DNA of 64,000 nt from Dolomedes plantarius (taxonomy: Eukaryota > Arthropoda > Arachnida > Araneae > Dolomedidae), in assembly GCA_907164885.2 (NCBI GenBank), contig OU015492.1, forward strand, positions 188,925,838-188,989,837. The letters are read 5' to 3'. The position numbers were made by a program, and so were the translations under genes. Positions 34,809 to 45,335 of this stretch are shown here, in pieces. Below the pieces are notes generated by a model. It ran no database searches. It was given only the letters and a program-made list of their open reading frames with translations, and was not told the origin of the DNA. Position 1 is the first letter of the stretch; every line of letters begins with the position of its first letter.

Positions 34809-35586
34809 GACTAGCTGAAATCCCGCACTTCGCTACGGAGTACATTCAAATTAAATACAATGGTCAATGTATGCAATTAATGCCGAAAAAAATAAATATA
34901 TATATTTATAATAAATACGACGATCAATGTATACAATTGATGTAAAATATGTATATATATATTTATAAAAAAATCGTAAGGGATATTTTTAAAGACAAAA
35001 TAATATAGAAGAAAAATATTCAAATTAAATCTAATTGGACATACTAAAGAATATAGTACAGTTTCAGGAACATATCTTTTACTGTATTTTAATATTTTTT
35101 TGGATAATGTCCAATCGTCTGCCACATTAGCAAGAAAAATTTTTTTTGTCTATTACGTTATTATGCACGTGGCGATAAATTAATTTAAAGTACCAGAAAA
35201 AGAAATCACGTGATCGGCATTTAAATTAAATTCTAAAAATTAATCTTTAAAAATTCCCCAAAAATCAAAAAATGGAGGTAAAGATTCGAAAAAGATTTCA
35301 TTTTAAAGGAATTTTTATGATCTTTATCGTGATAAAAATTTTATAACCCTCAAATTATTATTTTAAATGCAAACTTTAAAAACTTTACTAAAACAGTTTG
35401 AAAAGTTAATTTTAAAAACTCTAAGAAGAATTTTTCAAAAATGTTTCTTAGTGCACCGCTACACAATAAGAAAAATCGCCATGCAAAATTTCATCCCTTT
35501 AGGTCCAGCGGTTTGGTCTGTGCGTTGTATGTCGTCAGTCAGTCAGTCAGTCAGTCAGTTACGGAACTGTTTTTTATATATATAGA
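34809..35586 (+). repeat. Interspersed repeat R4, copy 1, with CAGT tail
   Basis: From actagctgaaatcccgcact then tcgctacggagtacattcaa through caaaatttcatccctttagg and tccagcggtttggtctgtgc to a (CAGT)n tract and tatatatagat. The same order appears at 39613-40260. The tail layout resembles 3' ends of RTE-like LINEs or dependent SINEs with short tandem tails, but I find no reverse transcriptase motif. Confidence 0.72.
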
Positions 35587-36458
35587 TAACCAATGCAAAA
35601 ATATGTATCTGTAGTTTATCCAGCAGCTATGCTCATATATTCATATTCCTACAGGACTAATTCTTGCGTTGCCTTGCAAAGGAACTCATAGCAAGGGGAA
35701 AAACTTCGACCGTATTGGCAACGAGCACACTTGACTCTTATTTTAGCTTTAGTTACAACTCCTACGAAGGTTTGTTTCCTTCAATTTTACAAATAATAGT
35801 TTAGTAACCTGTAAGAAAATATTTTCATCACCACTGACGTTATTAATTTTACCTTTAACGTATACTGGCTGGAATTATTTGTTTGGTTCAAAGTACTAAT
35901 TATATGATTTTAACTCCTCTTGAAAACATCCTATATTTTATCCTTCATCTCTTAGTGATTTGTTATTTTTGATATTAACATAATATAGAGAGAAAAATTA
36001 AAAGCTGGTTAATGAAACAGAGTTACTGGAGCAGAAGTATGTAGCATATCATGAATGCCATTTGCTGACTCGAAAATTGTTACAATTTATGAGAGACTTA
36101 TTACTTGATGTCGTAATATAAAAGTTTGGAGCTATGAACAATGTAAAAATTTAAAATCAATTATCCTTATCATTAGTAAAAATAGTAACCTTTTCATTCA
36201 TCTGAAAGCTTTCACTTTTAATAGAATCTATTTATATTAATATTACTTCATTTAAGAAACTTATCACTGCAAAAAAAATTACTTTTGTTCGAAGAGGACT
36301 TCAACAACCAATCTATCGTACATTTTACAATTTATAATTTTTTTGGCTTAAAATAAAAGAGGTTACACTATAAATTGAGCCGGATGTTTTTCGTTTTCAG
36401 AGTGCGTGTGTTAACCATTACACTACCAAACAATTACATAATCAATAATCTTCAACAT

Positions 36459-36489
<31 letters not shown>

Positions 36490-38160
36490 TATTGCAGAAA
36501 ACATTCCAAAAAGTAATGGAAAATAAAGTGATCATTAAATCACTAAATTTAAAGTTTAAGAATAAGTGTAATAAAGTGTTTGTTTTTCATTCAGTCAGTT
36601 GTTAGTTTTCCGTTTAAGAAGGTATGCAGGTAGTAGAGATAAAGGATTCAATTATTTCTTTGAATACATAATGTTTACAAACATGTAGAACATATATTTG
36701 GCATAAATATAAAAATTTTAATCAGTTTCACTGCCCTCGCAAACGGGAAATAAAACTAAGTTAGAAGTGAGTAAGCACTTTTATGTCTCCTTTATTCATG
36801 TCGATTACAAACATTTATAAAATGGACTGAGAATTCATGCGTTTGTGTTTTTGCACTTAATTCCCATTTACGGCCAATAAAACGCTGCACGGTGTGCCAT
36901 AATGGCCTTTCTCGGCTATAAAAATCGACATAAAACATCTCTGGAGATTTCATATTCATTTGATGGTAAAAGGTAAGTCTAACAGAAGGTTAACCACCAA
37001 TAATGATATTCAGCAAAATGAAAGCATTTTTATGCTCTTTTACAAAACGTATAAATACTTTTTCACAGTAGGAATGTCATTTTATCTAAAGTGAATTTGA
37101 TATTTTTTTAGGTAAGTGGCTCTTTTGTAGATTTGAAAATCATATCGTAAAGTATTTTTCAATGGTTTTAAACTACATTTTATAGCATATTGCAGAAAAC
37201 TTTTGGCTCAAAATAAATTTCATTTTCTAGCAAGGGTGCGAGCTTTATCAAATATAGAGATAAGATATGTAGACGAAACAAGTTACTGTAGCAGTCATTT
37301 AAATACTAGATGCAAAATTCTAACGCTGTAACAAATATTCCGCTTCCAAGCACCAAATTCCAAGCGAGAGGCATAAAACGGTTTACTCTACTATATACAC
37401 TTCCTTCAATTCAAGAATTTGATATCTCTATGCAATGGAAGTTCCAATACGGTAGCATCCTAAATTTATCATATTGCTTGGCTAGAAAACGTTGACGGGG
37501 AACTAAATACTTAATAATCCAGGCTCAAAGCATCCACTGTTCTATACCGAAAATTATACTTTATCTCTTTTACTTATCTCACGGTATTTTCTGCTTTAAT
37601 GTTTGTACAATTTACAAAGCCAAGTCACATCGTGGCGCTTTTATCATTGGCTTCAATTTAGATTTAGGAGCATAATTCAGAGATCTTTTTTGCCTAAATT
37701 AAAACTTAATGTCATTCATGTACACAAGTTACAAGAATTGAGCGGGTAAAAAGTTTCTATACTTGTTATTTTATGCTTGTAAATATTATTAATTTTACTT
37801 TTTAGTTAGTTTTTAAACCGAACCAATCAAGATTTCTAATGAGAAAGAAAACATTTAGCTATAACAAGTAATATAATCAAAAATCGGGACATTATACAAA
37901 GAATTCGGTCCATCTACCACGAAAATGTTTTATTAGCATTATTTCTGTGTAGTCTACTGATAGACACGTGCATTTTTGTTTTTCCATCTTCTTTCATATT
38001 TTCATTCCTCTGAACAGCTCACAACTAATTAGGTTCTTTCATGAGTTTTCAAGTATTTCCTCAAACATATCTTAGATTTCAACATTCTGATGTTTTTGGG
38101 ATTCATTCTCTATGGTATCCAATGTACTTTTACCTAGGCACTACATCACCACAGCTTAAA
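35587..38160. other. AT-rich intergenic; (TTA)n at 36457-36495
   Basis: No gene is recognised. A thirteen-unit TTA array is the only notable structure. Confidence 0.45.
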
Positions 38161-38166
38161 TTTATA

Positions 38167-38518
38167 GGGCGTGGTAGCCCGGTTGGCAAGAGCAGCGGGC
38201 CAGTGATCTAACGTGAATGGTTCGATGCTCGTTACTGCAAATCTACCGCCGTGTTCGCTAATGGTGGCCGGGGCACGTAAAATAGGGCGTAGCTACAATG
38301 TCCTCCAAGTTCTCAATTTTCCTCTGGTTGTGCGGGGTCAAGTTTTCTGGTCTCGTCACTTGACACGGTTCAAAATTACGGGACCGGTCATCTAGCCAAG
38401 TCGGACTCCGACCCTTGCTGTGCTATTAAAAACCGGAGCCGCACCTTCATCGCCCATAGCCTTCGGGACTTGACCTGATGTTACATGTAGGTCAAAGGGC
38501 ATAAGCAACAACAACAGC
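38167..38518 (+). repeat. tRNA-derived SINE, family S1, copy 2
   Basis: The head is GGGCGTGGTAGCCCGGTTGG (A-box region) then AATGGTTCGATGCTCGTTAC (B box, close to GGTTCGAxxC). The body includes aagtcggactccgacccttg and catgtaggtcaaagggcata, and the tail is agcaacaacaacag. This is the best-preserved S1 head in the window. It is called a SINE and not a tRNA because of length, copy number and the (AAC)n tail. Confidence 0.85.
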
Positions 38519-38542
38519 TTAAATCTAGTAGCTAGTAAAGAA

Positions 38543-39116
38543 AAGGGTGTGGCCACCCTAGAGGTATCCAAAAGTCCTGACTTATTTTTACGTAACTACC
38601 CATTAGAATTTTCAAAAAAAAAATATTTAAATAGAAAGAACATCTCACCAAGTTTTAATATCAGTCATAGATTTGGATCATAGTATCATAGATTTCGATT
38701 TGTGCACCTTTTGTAGCACGACTAACGACTAAATGGTAATCCAGTTCTCTCCAAGTGTTTAGTAGAATATCAGGCGTTATTAGACTTTTTTGCTTGGGGA
38801 TTCCTTAAATCCGCTGTGTATAAACATAAACTTGAAACTGTGGATGAGTTGAAGAAGCGTATCTTTCAACCAATTCGTCTTATAACTCCTGATATGCTAC
38901 GAAACACTTAGAGGAAACTGGATTACCATTTAGACGTTTGATGTGCTACTAAAGCTGCACACATCGAAATCTATGATACTATGATCGAAGTCTATGATTG
39001 ATATCAAAACTTGGTGAGAAGTTCTTTCTATTTAAATATTTTTTTTTAAATTCTAATGGGTAGTTCCTTAAAAATAAGTCATGATTTTTGGATACCATTA
39101 TCCCGGACACCCTGTA
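38543..39116. mobile_element. Mariner-type non-autonomous element with about 180-bp inverted repeats
   Basis: Left arm 38543-38731 and right arm 38925-39116 pair as reverse complements over about 180 bp, including ggtatccaaaa, acctcatcaccaagttttaa-like tracts, catagtatcatagatttcga and taaatggtaatccagtt. The outer right tip reads ccggacaccctgtat. The centre, 38780-38920, still encodes a transposase scrap: FFAWGFLKSAVYKHKLETVD then ELKKRIFQPIRLITPDMLRN. This is the segment just after the third catalytic Asp in IS630/mariner-type proteins. Long arms plus a coding core suggest deletion of an autonomous parent or arm duplication. Confidence 0.8.
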
Positions 39117-39612
39117 TTTGACTGCAGACTAAGAATTATTATTAAATTTTTTTTTTGTTCTTCACAAGCACCTTTTGACTATAGTTTCCTCATTTAGACA
39201 GGTTTTAAACTATACAGGTAAGTTACCACACAATTAAGACATTAAAATTTCTTCGAAGTATAAATCATTCACTTTGAAAACAATATTTCTTTTTCACGAA
39301 CATTTGAAGATATATTTATTACATAACTGCTCCAATTTTCTTTCTAACTCTACACTTGCTGTATCATTTTGACAGATAATTTCCTCAAAGCAAAGTTTTA
39401 ACTTCTGTTTTGCAATCCTTTAAGTGGTAGTGCTTCAACATTCTCAATTTTTCAGCTTTTCACTAATTAAATATTTAGAAATTTTGCAATTAGACAAAAC
39501 GTGAAGTTTTATTTTAAAAATAGCAAATGAAAGAGTTAAAATACATCAGAATCTTTTAACCTTTGATGTATATTTACTTTCTTATGGCTAGAATGATGAA
39601 TCTTTATAAGAT

Positions 39613-40260
39613 ACTAGCTGAAAACCCTCGCTTCGCTACGGAGTACATTCAAATTAAATACAGCGGTCAATGTATGCAATTAATGCCTACAAAAGAATAT
39701 AGTACAGTTTGAGGAACATAATATCTTTTATTGTATTTCAATATTTTTTTGGATAATGTCCAATCGTCTGCCGTATTAGCAAGGGGAAAAAGTATTTTTT
39801 TTTGTCTATTTAGTTGTTACGCACGTGACGATAAATTTATTGAAAGTACCAGAAAAAGAAATCACGTGATCAACATTTAATACATTAAATTCTAAAAATT
39901 AATCTTTAAAAATTCACCAAATATCAGGAAATGGAGGTAAAAATTTGAAAAAAATTTAATTTTGAAGGAAAATTTTATGATCTTTCTCGTGATATAAATT
40001 TTATAACCCCCCCATGTATTATTTTAAATGCAAACGTATAAAAAGTTACAAAAACAGCTTAAAAATTTAATTTAAAAAAATCTAAGAAGAATTTTTGAAA
40101 AATCTTTCTTAGTGCACCCCTACACTATTAGAAGAATCGCCATGCAAAATTTCAGCCCTTTAGGTCCAGCGGTTTGGTCTGTGCGTTGTATGTCAGTCAG
40201 TCAGTGAATGAATGAATGAATGAATGAGTCAGTTACGGAACTGTTTTATATATATAGATT
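39613..40260 (+). repeat. Interspersed repeat R4, copy 2, with CAGT/GAAT tail
   Basis: It matches R4 copy 1 from actagctgaaaaccctcgct through to tatatatagat. The tail here is (CAGT)n followed by five GAAT units and a further CAGT, so the tandem motif has turned over since the copies separated. A short internal block present in copy 1 (about 34880-35010) is missing here. Confidence 0.72.
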
Positions 40261-41275
40261 TGAAGAACATTTTGAACATAGTCTTTTACAGTATCATTAG
40301 CTTTTATAGTGTCATCAAATTGACGATAAAGCGTACATTCCCGTGTCCTTTAAAAGGATATTTTCGAAGAATTTTCTATCCGATTTACCGACAATATTGA
40401 ATGATTTATCAACAATTCAATAATTTTCCTAACATTTTAAGTTGTCTTAAATGTTACCTTTTCATTTTACATATTTTCTTTCTAATTTTCAATTTAAAGC
40501 GCAAATTGTGATCCGTCAAGTGTCGTTATGTTAAAAAATTACCCATGGTAAAAGAATCTGTGTTATTTCCATTCTTGAAATGTATTCATTCAAGATTAAT
40601 TGAGGAAAATTTAACATCCCTGAAACAGCGTTTACATCCTTTAAACTGATATCCACTTTCATCCTTCGGTACTAAACGTAGCAAAATTCGAAATATGTCA
40701 TCAGCCTAAAATGCATTGAGTACAATATTCAATATACGATTTTAATAACAGTATTATGACTTGATTTAATCTGTGCGTCTAGTATATCATGACAAAATTT
40801 GACATTTACAGATTGGTATTCCGATAATCTAATTCACAGGGTTAGTTTAAAGCTTACACAGGGCGTGCGTCTTTCAACAACATATATCCGAGTACCTCAC
40901 TTCGTTTATAATGCTCACAAAACAAGTATGTTAGATTTATGCACAATTCTGATTTCCAAAGTGGAATTGTATCAATGGTTATTCTTTACAGATATCTACC
41001 ATATTATAAGAGAAAAAAAATCTGATTTTTGTGTCCATTAGTAATTTTATGAATACGTCATAATATATGTTAAAAAATTTGTTCAATTCTCATGAGGATA
41101 TTTCTCTTAGCATTGAAATGCAAATAATTTGGAAATATTTAACTTTTTGCTGAAGTATTAGCACCCGTTACAAGAATAATAACGAGAGTGTAATTGAATG
41201 ATTTTCGAATAATTTTTAATTAATTCCTGTTTCTGGTAAATATCATAGCGGTTTGGGTTAATGCAAAGTAAAAAA
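40261..41275. other. AT-rich intergenic, nothing recognised
   Basis: An 80-codon plus frame at 40799-41041 has no recognisable domain and ends in an A-rich tract; I treat it as chance. Confidence 0.45.
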
Positions 41276-41375
41276 AATTCTGGTAGTCTCTTCTAATAAA
41301 ACTACCACGGGTTATTAACGTAGGATTACTTATCGTTGCTTACCTCTCTTGTATGTATATATGTATCTATATATA

Positions 41376-42594
41376 CACTGAAGTGCCACTGAATTAGGGA
41401 TAACTACCTAGTAACGAGTTGGGCCTCCTCTGGCCTTGATAACGGCTGCCACACGACGAGGCATAGATTCAACAAGTTTCTGAAAACGTTCCACGGGAAT
41501 GGCTTGCCAAATATTGGCTAAAGCTGTCCATAATTCAGTAAGGTTCTTTGGTGCTGTGTGATGGCCTTTCACGCCTTGTTCCAAAACATCCCAAAGATGC
41601 TCAATAGGATTTAAGTCTGGGCTTCTAGCTGGCCAATTCATGACAGAGAAGTCAGAGGAATGCTCATCCAACCAGCCAGTAGCCAACCGGGACTTGTGAG
41701 AGGTACAGTTGTCTTGCTGGAAAACTCCATTACCGTGCGGATAACAGAACAGCATAAACGGATGGAGGTGATCACCCAGCAACTCTACGTACCGAATTGC
41801 ATTGAGGGAGGTTGGTACACGCACCAAAGATCCCAAACTGTGCCACGAAAAAACACCCCAGACCATGATTGAGCCACCATGCCCTTGTACAGTTCCAGCC
41901 AGGCATGCAGGATCCATGGCTTCATGAGCCTGACGCCATATTCTCAGCCTCCCGTCGGCGTTAAGTAGTCGGAATCGAGACTCATTACTCCATGCTACTC
42001 GTTTCCAGTCCTCTACACTCAAGTCTATGTGCTCTCTTGCCCAGGCAAGACGTGCAGCCCCGTGGCGAGTATAGAGCAATGGTACTCTCGTAGGTCGACG
42101 GCTCCCGAAACCCATACGGTGAAGCGAGCATTGCACAGTCCGTTTACTGACTGTACGACTGGCACCTTCATTAAACGGGGTGGTAATTTGAGCTAATGTT
42201 TGGCTTCGCTGGCTACGTACAATACGCCTGAGCCGTCTCTCACCATGCACTGTCAAGGCTAATTGTCCTTTGCAGTTTGCCCGATCGCTAGTTTTTTTCC
42301 ACCATCCATGTATTCTTGGTATACTCTTGACACTGTCGACCTTGAAAATCCTAGCTGTCTGACGATTTCGGAAATTGAATAGCCCATGCGTCGCGGACCT
42401 ACGATTTGCCCGAGATCGAAGGCGTCTAAATCAGGCAGTTTACCCAGACTGGCAATTCCAGCAACTAATTCAGAACAACCACAGTACGCTCTATATATGC
42501 AGTTACCACAGAGCCCTCACTTGCGCATACATGATGCGCAGCGCTACACAATTTGCATAGGCTTTGCTATCCCTAATTCAGTGGCACTTCAGTG
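41376..42594 (-). mobile_element. Full-length Tc1-like element
   Basis: The tips CACTGAAGTGCCACTGAATT (left) and its exact reverse-complement partner (right, aattcagtggcacttcagtg) continue as an inverted repeat through agggata/tatccct, about 27 bp in all. TA lies on both sides (41374-41375 and 42595-42596). The 1219-bp length and a single transposase gene on the minus strand are standard for Tc1. The near-perfect tips and long open frame make it the least decayed element in the window. Confidence 0.93.
41408..42438 (-). pseudogene. Tc1-like transposase, nearly intact, inactive
   Basis: The expected start codon at 42438-42436 reads CTG, followed by PDLDAFDLGQIVG and the helix-turn-helix ISEIVRQLGFSRSTVSRVYQ. 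A run of seven A at about 42297 appears one A short: before it the frame reads MDGG, and after it the frame continues one base off as TSDRANCKGQLALTVHGERR. From 42256 the frame is open for 282 codons to TRY and stop. In the DDE domain the first Asp is Asn (VAWSNESRFRLL), the second is present (FQQDNCTSHK), and the Glu of SPDLNPIEHLWD is present. One catalytic substitution, a lost start and one frameshift would abolish activity. The single-base slip in a homopolymer could also be a sequencing error. Confidence 0.9.
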
Positions 42595-42661
42595 TATGTA
42601 CGTATGTATACATATACATATACGTATGTCAAAATTTTGACGCATCTTGGTACTTTTCTAT

Positions 42662-42958
42662 TTAACTTGTTAACTTCGAAAAGTTAACTTCCGTTTAACT
42701 TTTCGTTCCCGTCCCGGCCGATAGATGGCTGCACCAGTCTACAGAACAAAATTAACTGAAAATAACTGAAAATTAATTTAATTCTGCTTATACATGGCTA
42801 AAAGTATTTATAAAATGCATTGTCATTGTGTTCTGAGCTATTCTAAGAATTTCAAATGTCTAGCTAGTCGGCAAGTTAGTTAAAAATCGGTTGCAAGATT
42901 TGTAAGGGACAAACACACACACAAACAAACAAGAAAGCAAGTTAATAAAAACTTGGTA
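42662..42958 (+). repeat. MITE-like repeat M1, copy 4 (5'-truncated)
   Basis: It begins at taacttcgaaaagttaactt then ccgtttaacttttcg, passes gatagatggctgcaccagtc and gcattgtcattgtgttctga, and ends gttaataaaaacttggtaaa. It lacks the first 110 bp of the reference. It lies directly after the R3 repeat. Confidence 0.78.
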
Positions 42959-43436
42959 AAAAAATGCTTTGATACAATAGTGCCAAACATACATATAACA
43001 CATATTTAACATAAAACACATTCCTCTATATATAATAACGTTTATAATAAGTAGATTAACATTACATTTTTGAATTAGGCTGAGCCTTGTTCAAGATCTC
43101 AAAAGAAACAACAACAACAAAATTCGACTGAACCTTAACAGATTAAAGTTAGCCTTGTACGTTCAATTTAAGCTGTATGGTTTCAATCTAATTTTAGATT
43201 TAAATTATTCTATTTCGGATTGACAGCATTGAAACTTCACTGTTTTTATTTAAATGTCAAACGGGGAGACAACGGAGAGAATTAATCGCAGCCCCTTGCA
43301 TACAAAAGAAACGGATAATACTGAAGAGGTATTGTGGCGAAGAATTAAATGTATTATGTATGTTTAATATATTTGAAAATCACAAATATCACAAACTCTC
43401 ATGCTACCATACATCTACCATATACTACCATACATT
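42959..43436. other. Spacer between two M1 copies, nothing recognised
   Basis: About 478 bp between M1 copies 4 and 5, which are in opposite orientation. No coding. Confidence 0.5.
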
Positions 43437-43856
43437 TTTACCATGTTTTTGTTAACTCGCTTTCTTGTTTGTGTGTGTGTTTGTCCAGTACAAATCTTGC
43501 AATCGATTTTTAGCTAACTTCCCGACTAGCTAGACATTTGAAACTCTTAGAATAGCTCAGAACACGATGACAATGCATTTTATAAATACTTTTACCCATC
43601 TTTAAGCAGAATTTGAATTCATTTTCAGTTAATTTTCTTTTGTAGACTGTTGCAGCCATCTATCGAGCGAGACGGAAACGAAGAGTTAAACGCAAGTTAA
43701 CTTCCAATTAACTTCATTTTCTTTCAAGTTGATGGGATAATTCATCAAAAAAAATTTAAGTGTTTATTAATACATAGAATTGTCAAGTTCATGTGATTCA
43801 ACAGAAAATTTAAAAACATGGTATATGAAAAGTTCTTTTTATCTTGTAATTTGTGT
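43437..43856 (-). repeat. MITE-like repeat M1, copy 5
   Basis: Reverse complement of the reference: accatgtttttgttaactcg, then ctttcttgtttgtgtgtgtg, and ends aaaaacatggtatatgaaaa, then tttttatcttgtaatt. Both 13-bp tips are recognisable. Confidence 0.8.
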
Positions 43857-44429
43857 ACTAAAATTATAAATTCTTCTCTTCTACATATTTCAGTTTACAT
43901 AACTATGTATATTGTATACTAATGCATGTCTTAAACTTTCATACGAAGACTTAATGCAATTCTTCGCATAGTCTTTCCACTGATTGGTTTCTTTCTCTTA
44001 GAGAGAATGCATAAATTTGATATTAAGCACGGATTCATTCGAAAGTGTATCAGAATTTAAATTAGATATATGAACCAAAACTTCATCAGTTCTGCAAATC
44101 ATTTAGCGTAGAAAAGGCTTTCATGAATATTAAACTAGGAGAATCTTAAGAGCGATGTAATTTTAAGCATCTTCGTGCATGTGTTTAAAACTTGTTCTTC
44201 GGTAAATATGCCCTATAACACTCAAATTCCTTGCTACAAATTCTCATCCTTTATTTAAGAGAACGCATGTTTCATTAGCACCGAGACATATATTAATAAA
44301 TGAAAAGTATAATTCATATCTCATTTCAGTCACATTGCGTTTAAATCACAAAAGTAATGAATTTGTACAGAAAGAATTCCATGGTTGCTTTTATTATTTA
44401 TAATGGATTTTGTGAAAGCTTTTATTATC
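43857..44429. other. AT-rich intergenic, nothing recognised
   Basis: No gene or repeat recognised. Confidence 0.45.
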
Positions 44430-45172
44430 GAGCCGGTTATACGGCAACTCGAATCGTTGTCCTGTTGGAACATTCCATTTCCAGCTGGAAAAACAGAGGC
44501 CATGTAAGGGTGCAATTGGTCCGCAATGATGTTCAGATACCCTGTAGCATTCATGGACTGCTCTACCACAACCACGGGTCCCAGAAACGCCCCAGAAGAA
44601 CGTCCCCCAAGGCATAATACCCTCACCACCGGCCTGTGTATGACCTACTGTACATTGAGGGAGCAACAGTTCGCCTGGAAGACGGCATATCCTGACACGG
44701 CCATCGGCGCGATGAATGACAAACCGTGATTCATCTGACCAGGCAACTCTCTACCACTGATCCATGGACCAGTCGCGATGTTCCCGGGCCCAGCGCAGGC
44801 GCAGTTGGCGATGACGCTTGGTCAGCAAAGGCACACGAGTGGGACGTTTGTTGCGTAGCCCCATATCCAACAGTGTCCACTGAACAGTGTGCTGCGATAC
44901 TATTCTACTTGGCCCTGCATTCTATTGGGCTGTCAGCTGAGCCACTGTCTGGCTCCGGTTTTGCTTCACCATGCGAGACAGTCTCCGACGACCTTTTTCT
45001 TTGATAGCGTGTGGACGTCCAACACCATGTCGTCTACTGCTGGTTTCACCGTCATTCATCCACTTTGCATAAGTACTAACAACTGTAGGTCGCGAACAAC
45101 CACGAGTCGTGCAGTTTCGGAAATACTTCTTCCGAGCCTTCGAGCCATTACAATCTGCCCTCTATCAAAGTC
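44430..45172 (-). pseudogene. Tc1-like transposase pseudogene, 3' end lost
   Basis: Minus-strand blocks in order: DFDRGQIVMARRLGRSISET, the second helix CSRPTVVSTYAKWMNDGETS after a frameshift, RRRLSRMVKQNRSQTVAQLT, a stop, then RPTRVPLLTKRHRQLRLRWA. A stop and RVAWSDESRFVIHRADGRVR follow, with the first catalytic Asp kept. After another shift comes the glycine-rich MPWGTFFWGV region, and finally NGMFQQDND with the second Asp. The Glu-containing block SPDLNPIEH is gone. At least two stops and two or three frameshifts. Confidence 0.82.
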
Positions 45173-45333
45173 GCTTAGATCCGCATCACACACAGAAGTA
45201 AGTGAAAGAATGATTCTTCAGACTCTCCAGAAGCAGTTAAATACCACTTCCACCTGATCACGTGCCTTCCACGTCATCCAGGCGAATTCATTGCAAAATG
45301 TAGGGGTGGTCATAATGTTTTGGCTCTTGAGTG
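44430..45333 (-). mobile_element. Truncated Tc1-like element
   Basis: The right tip, read on the minus strand, is CACTCAAGAGCCAAAACATT followed by atgaccacccctac, a typical Tc1 terminus, with TA outside it (45334-45335). The left end and the last third of the transposase gene are missing; similarity stops near 44430 just after the second catalytic Asp. It is a different Tc1 subfamily from the 41.4 kb copy. Confidence 0.85.
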
Positions 45334-45335
45334 TA

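Larger units (their letters stand above)
41276..42660 (-). repeat. Interspersed repeat R3, copy 2, split by Tc1 insertion
   Basis: The outer parts (41276-41373 and 42597-42660) are the two halves of R3 in minus orientation. The Tc1 element entered a TA in the variable CATA-rich middle. Copy 1 at 21826 is the uninterrupted reference. Confidence 0.75.

Noticed and set aside
38167..38240. Possible tRNA gene with A and B boxes
   Set aside because: It is the head of a 350-bp multi-copy SINE with an (AAC)n tail and does not close into a proper cloverleaf.
40799..41041. 80-codon frame
   Set aside because: No recognisable domain, ends in an A-rich run, and no neighbouring exon signals.
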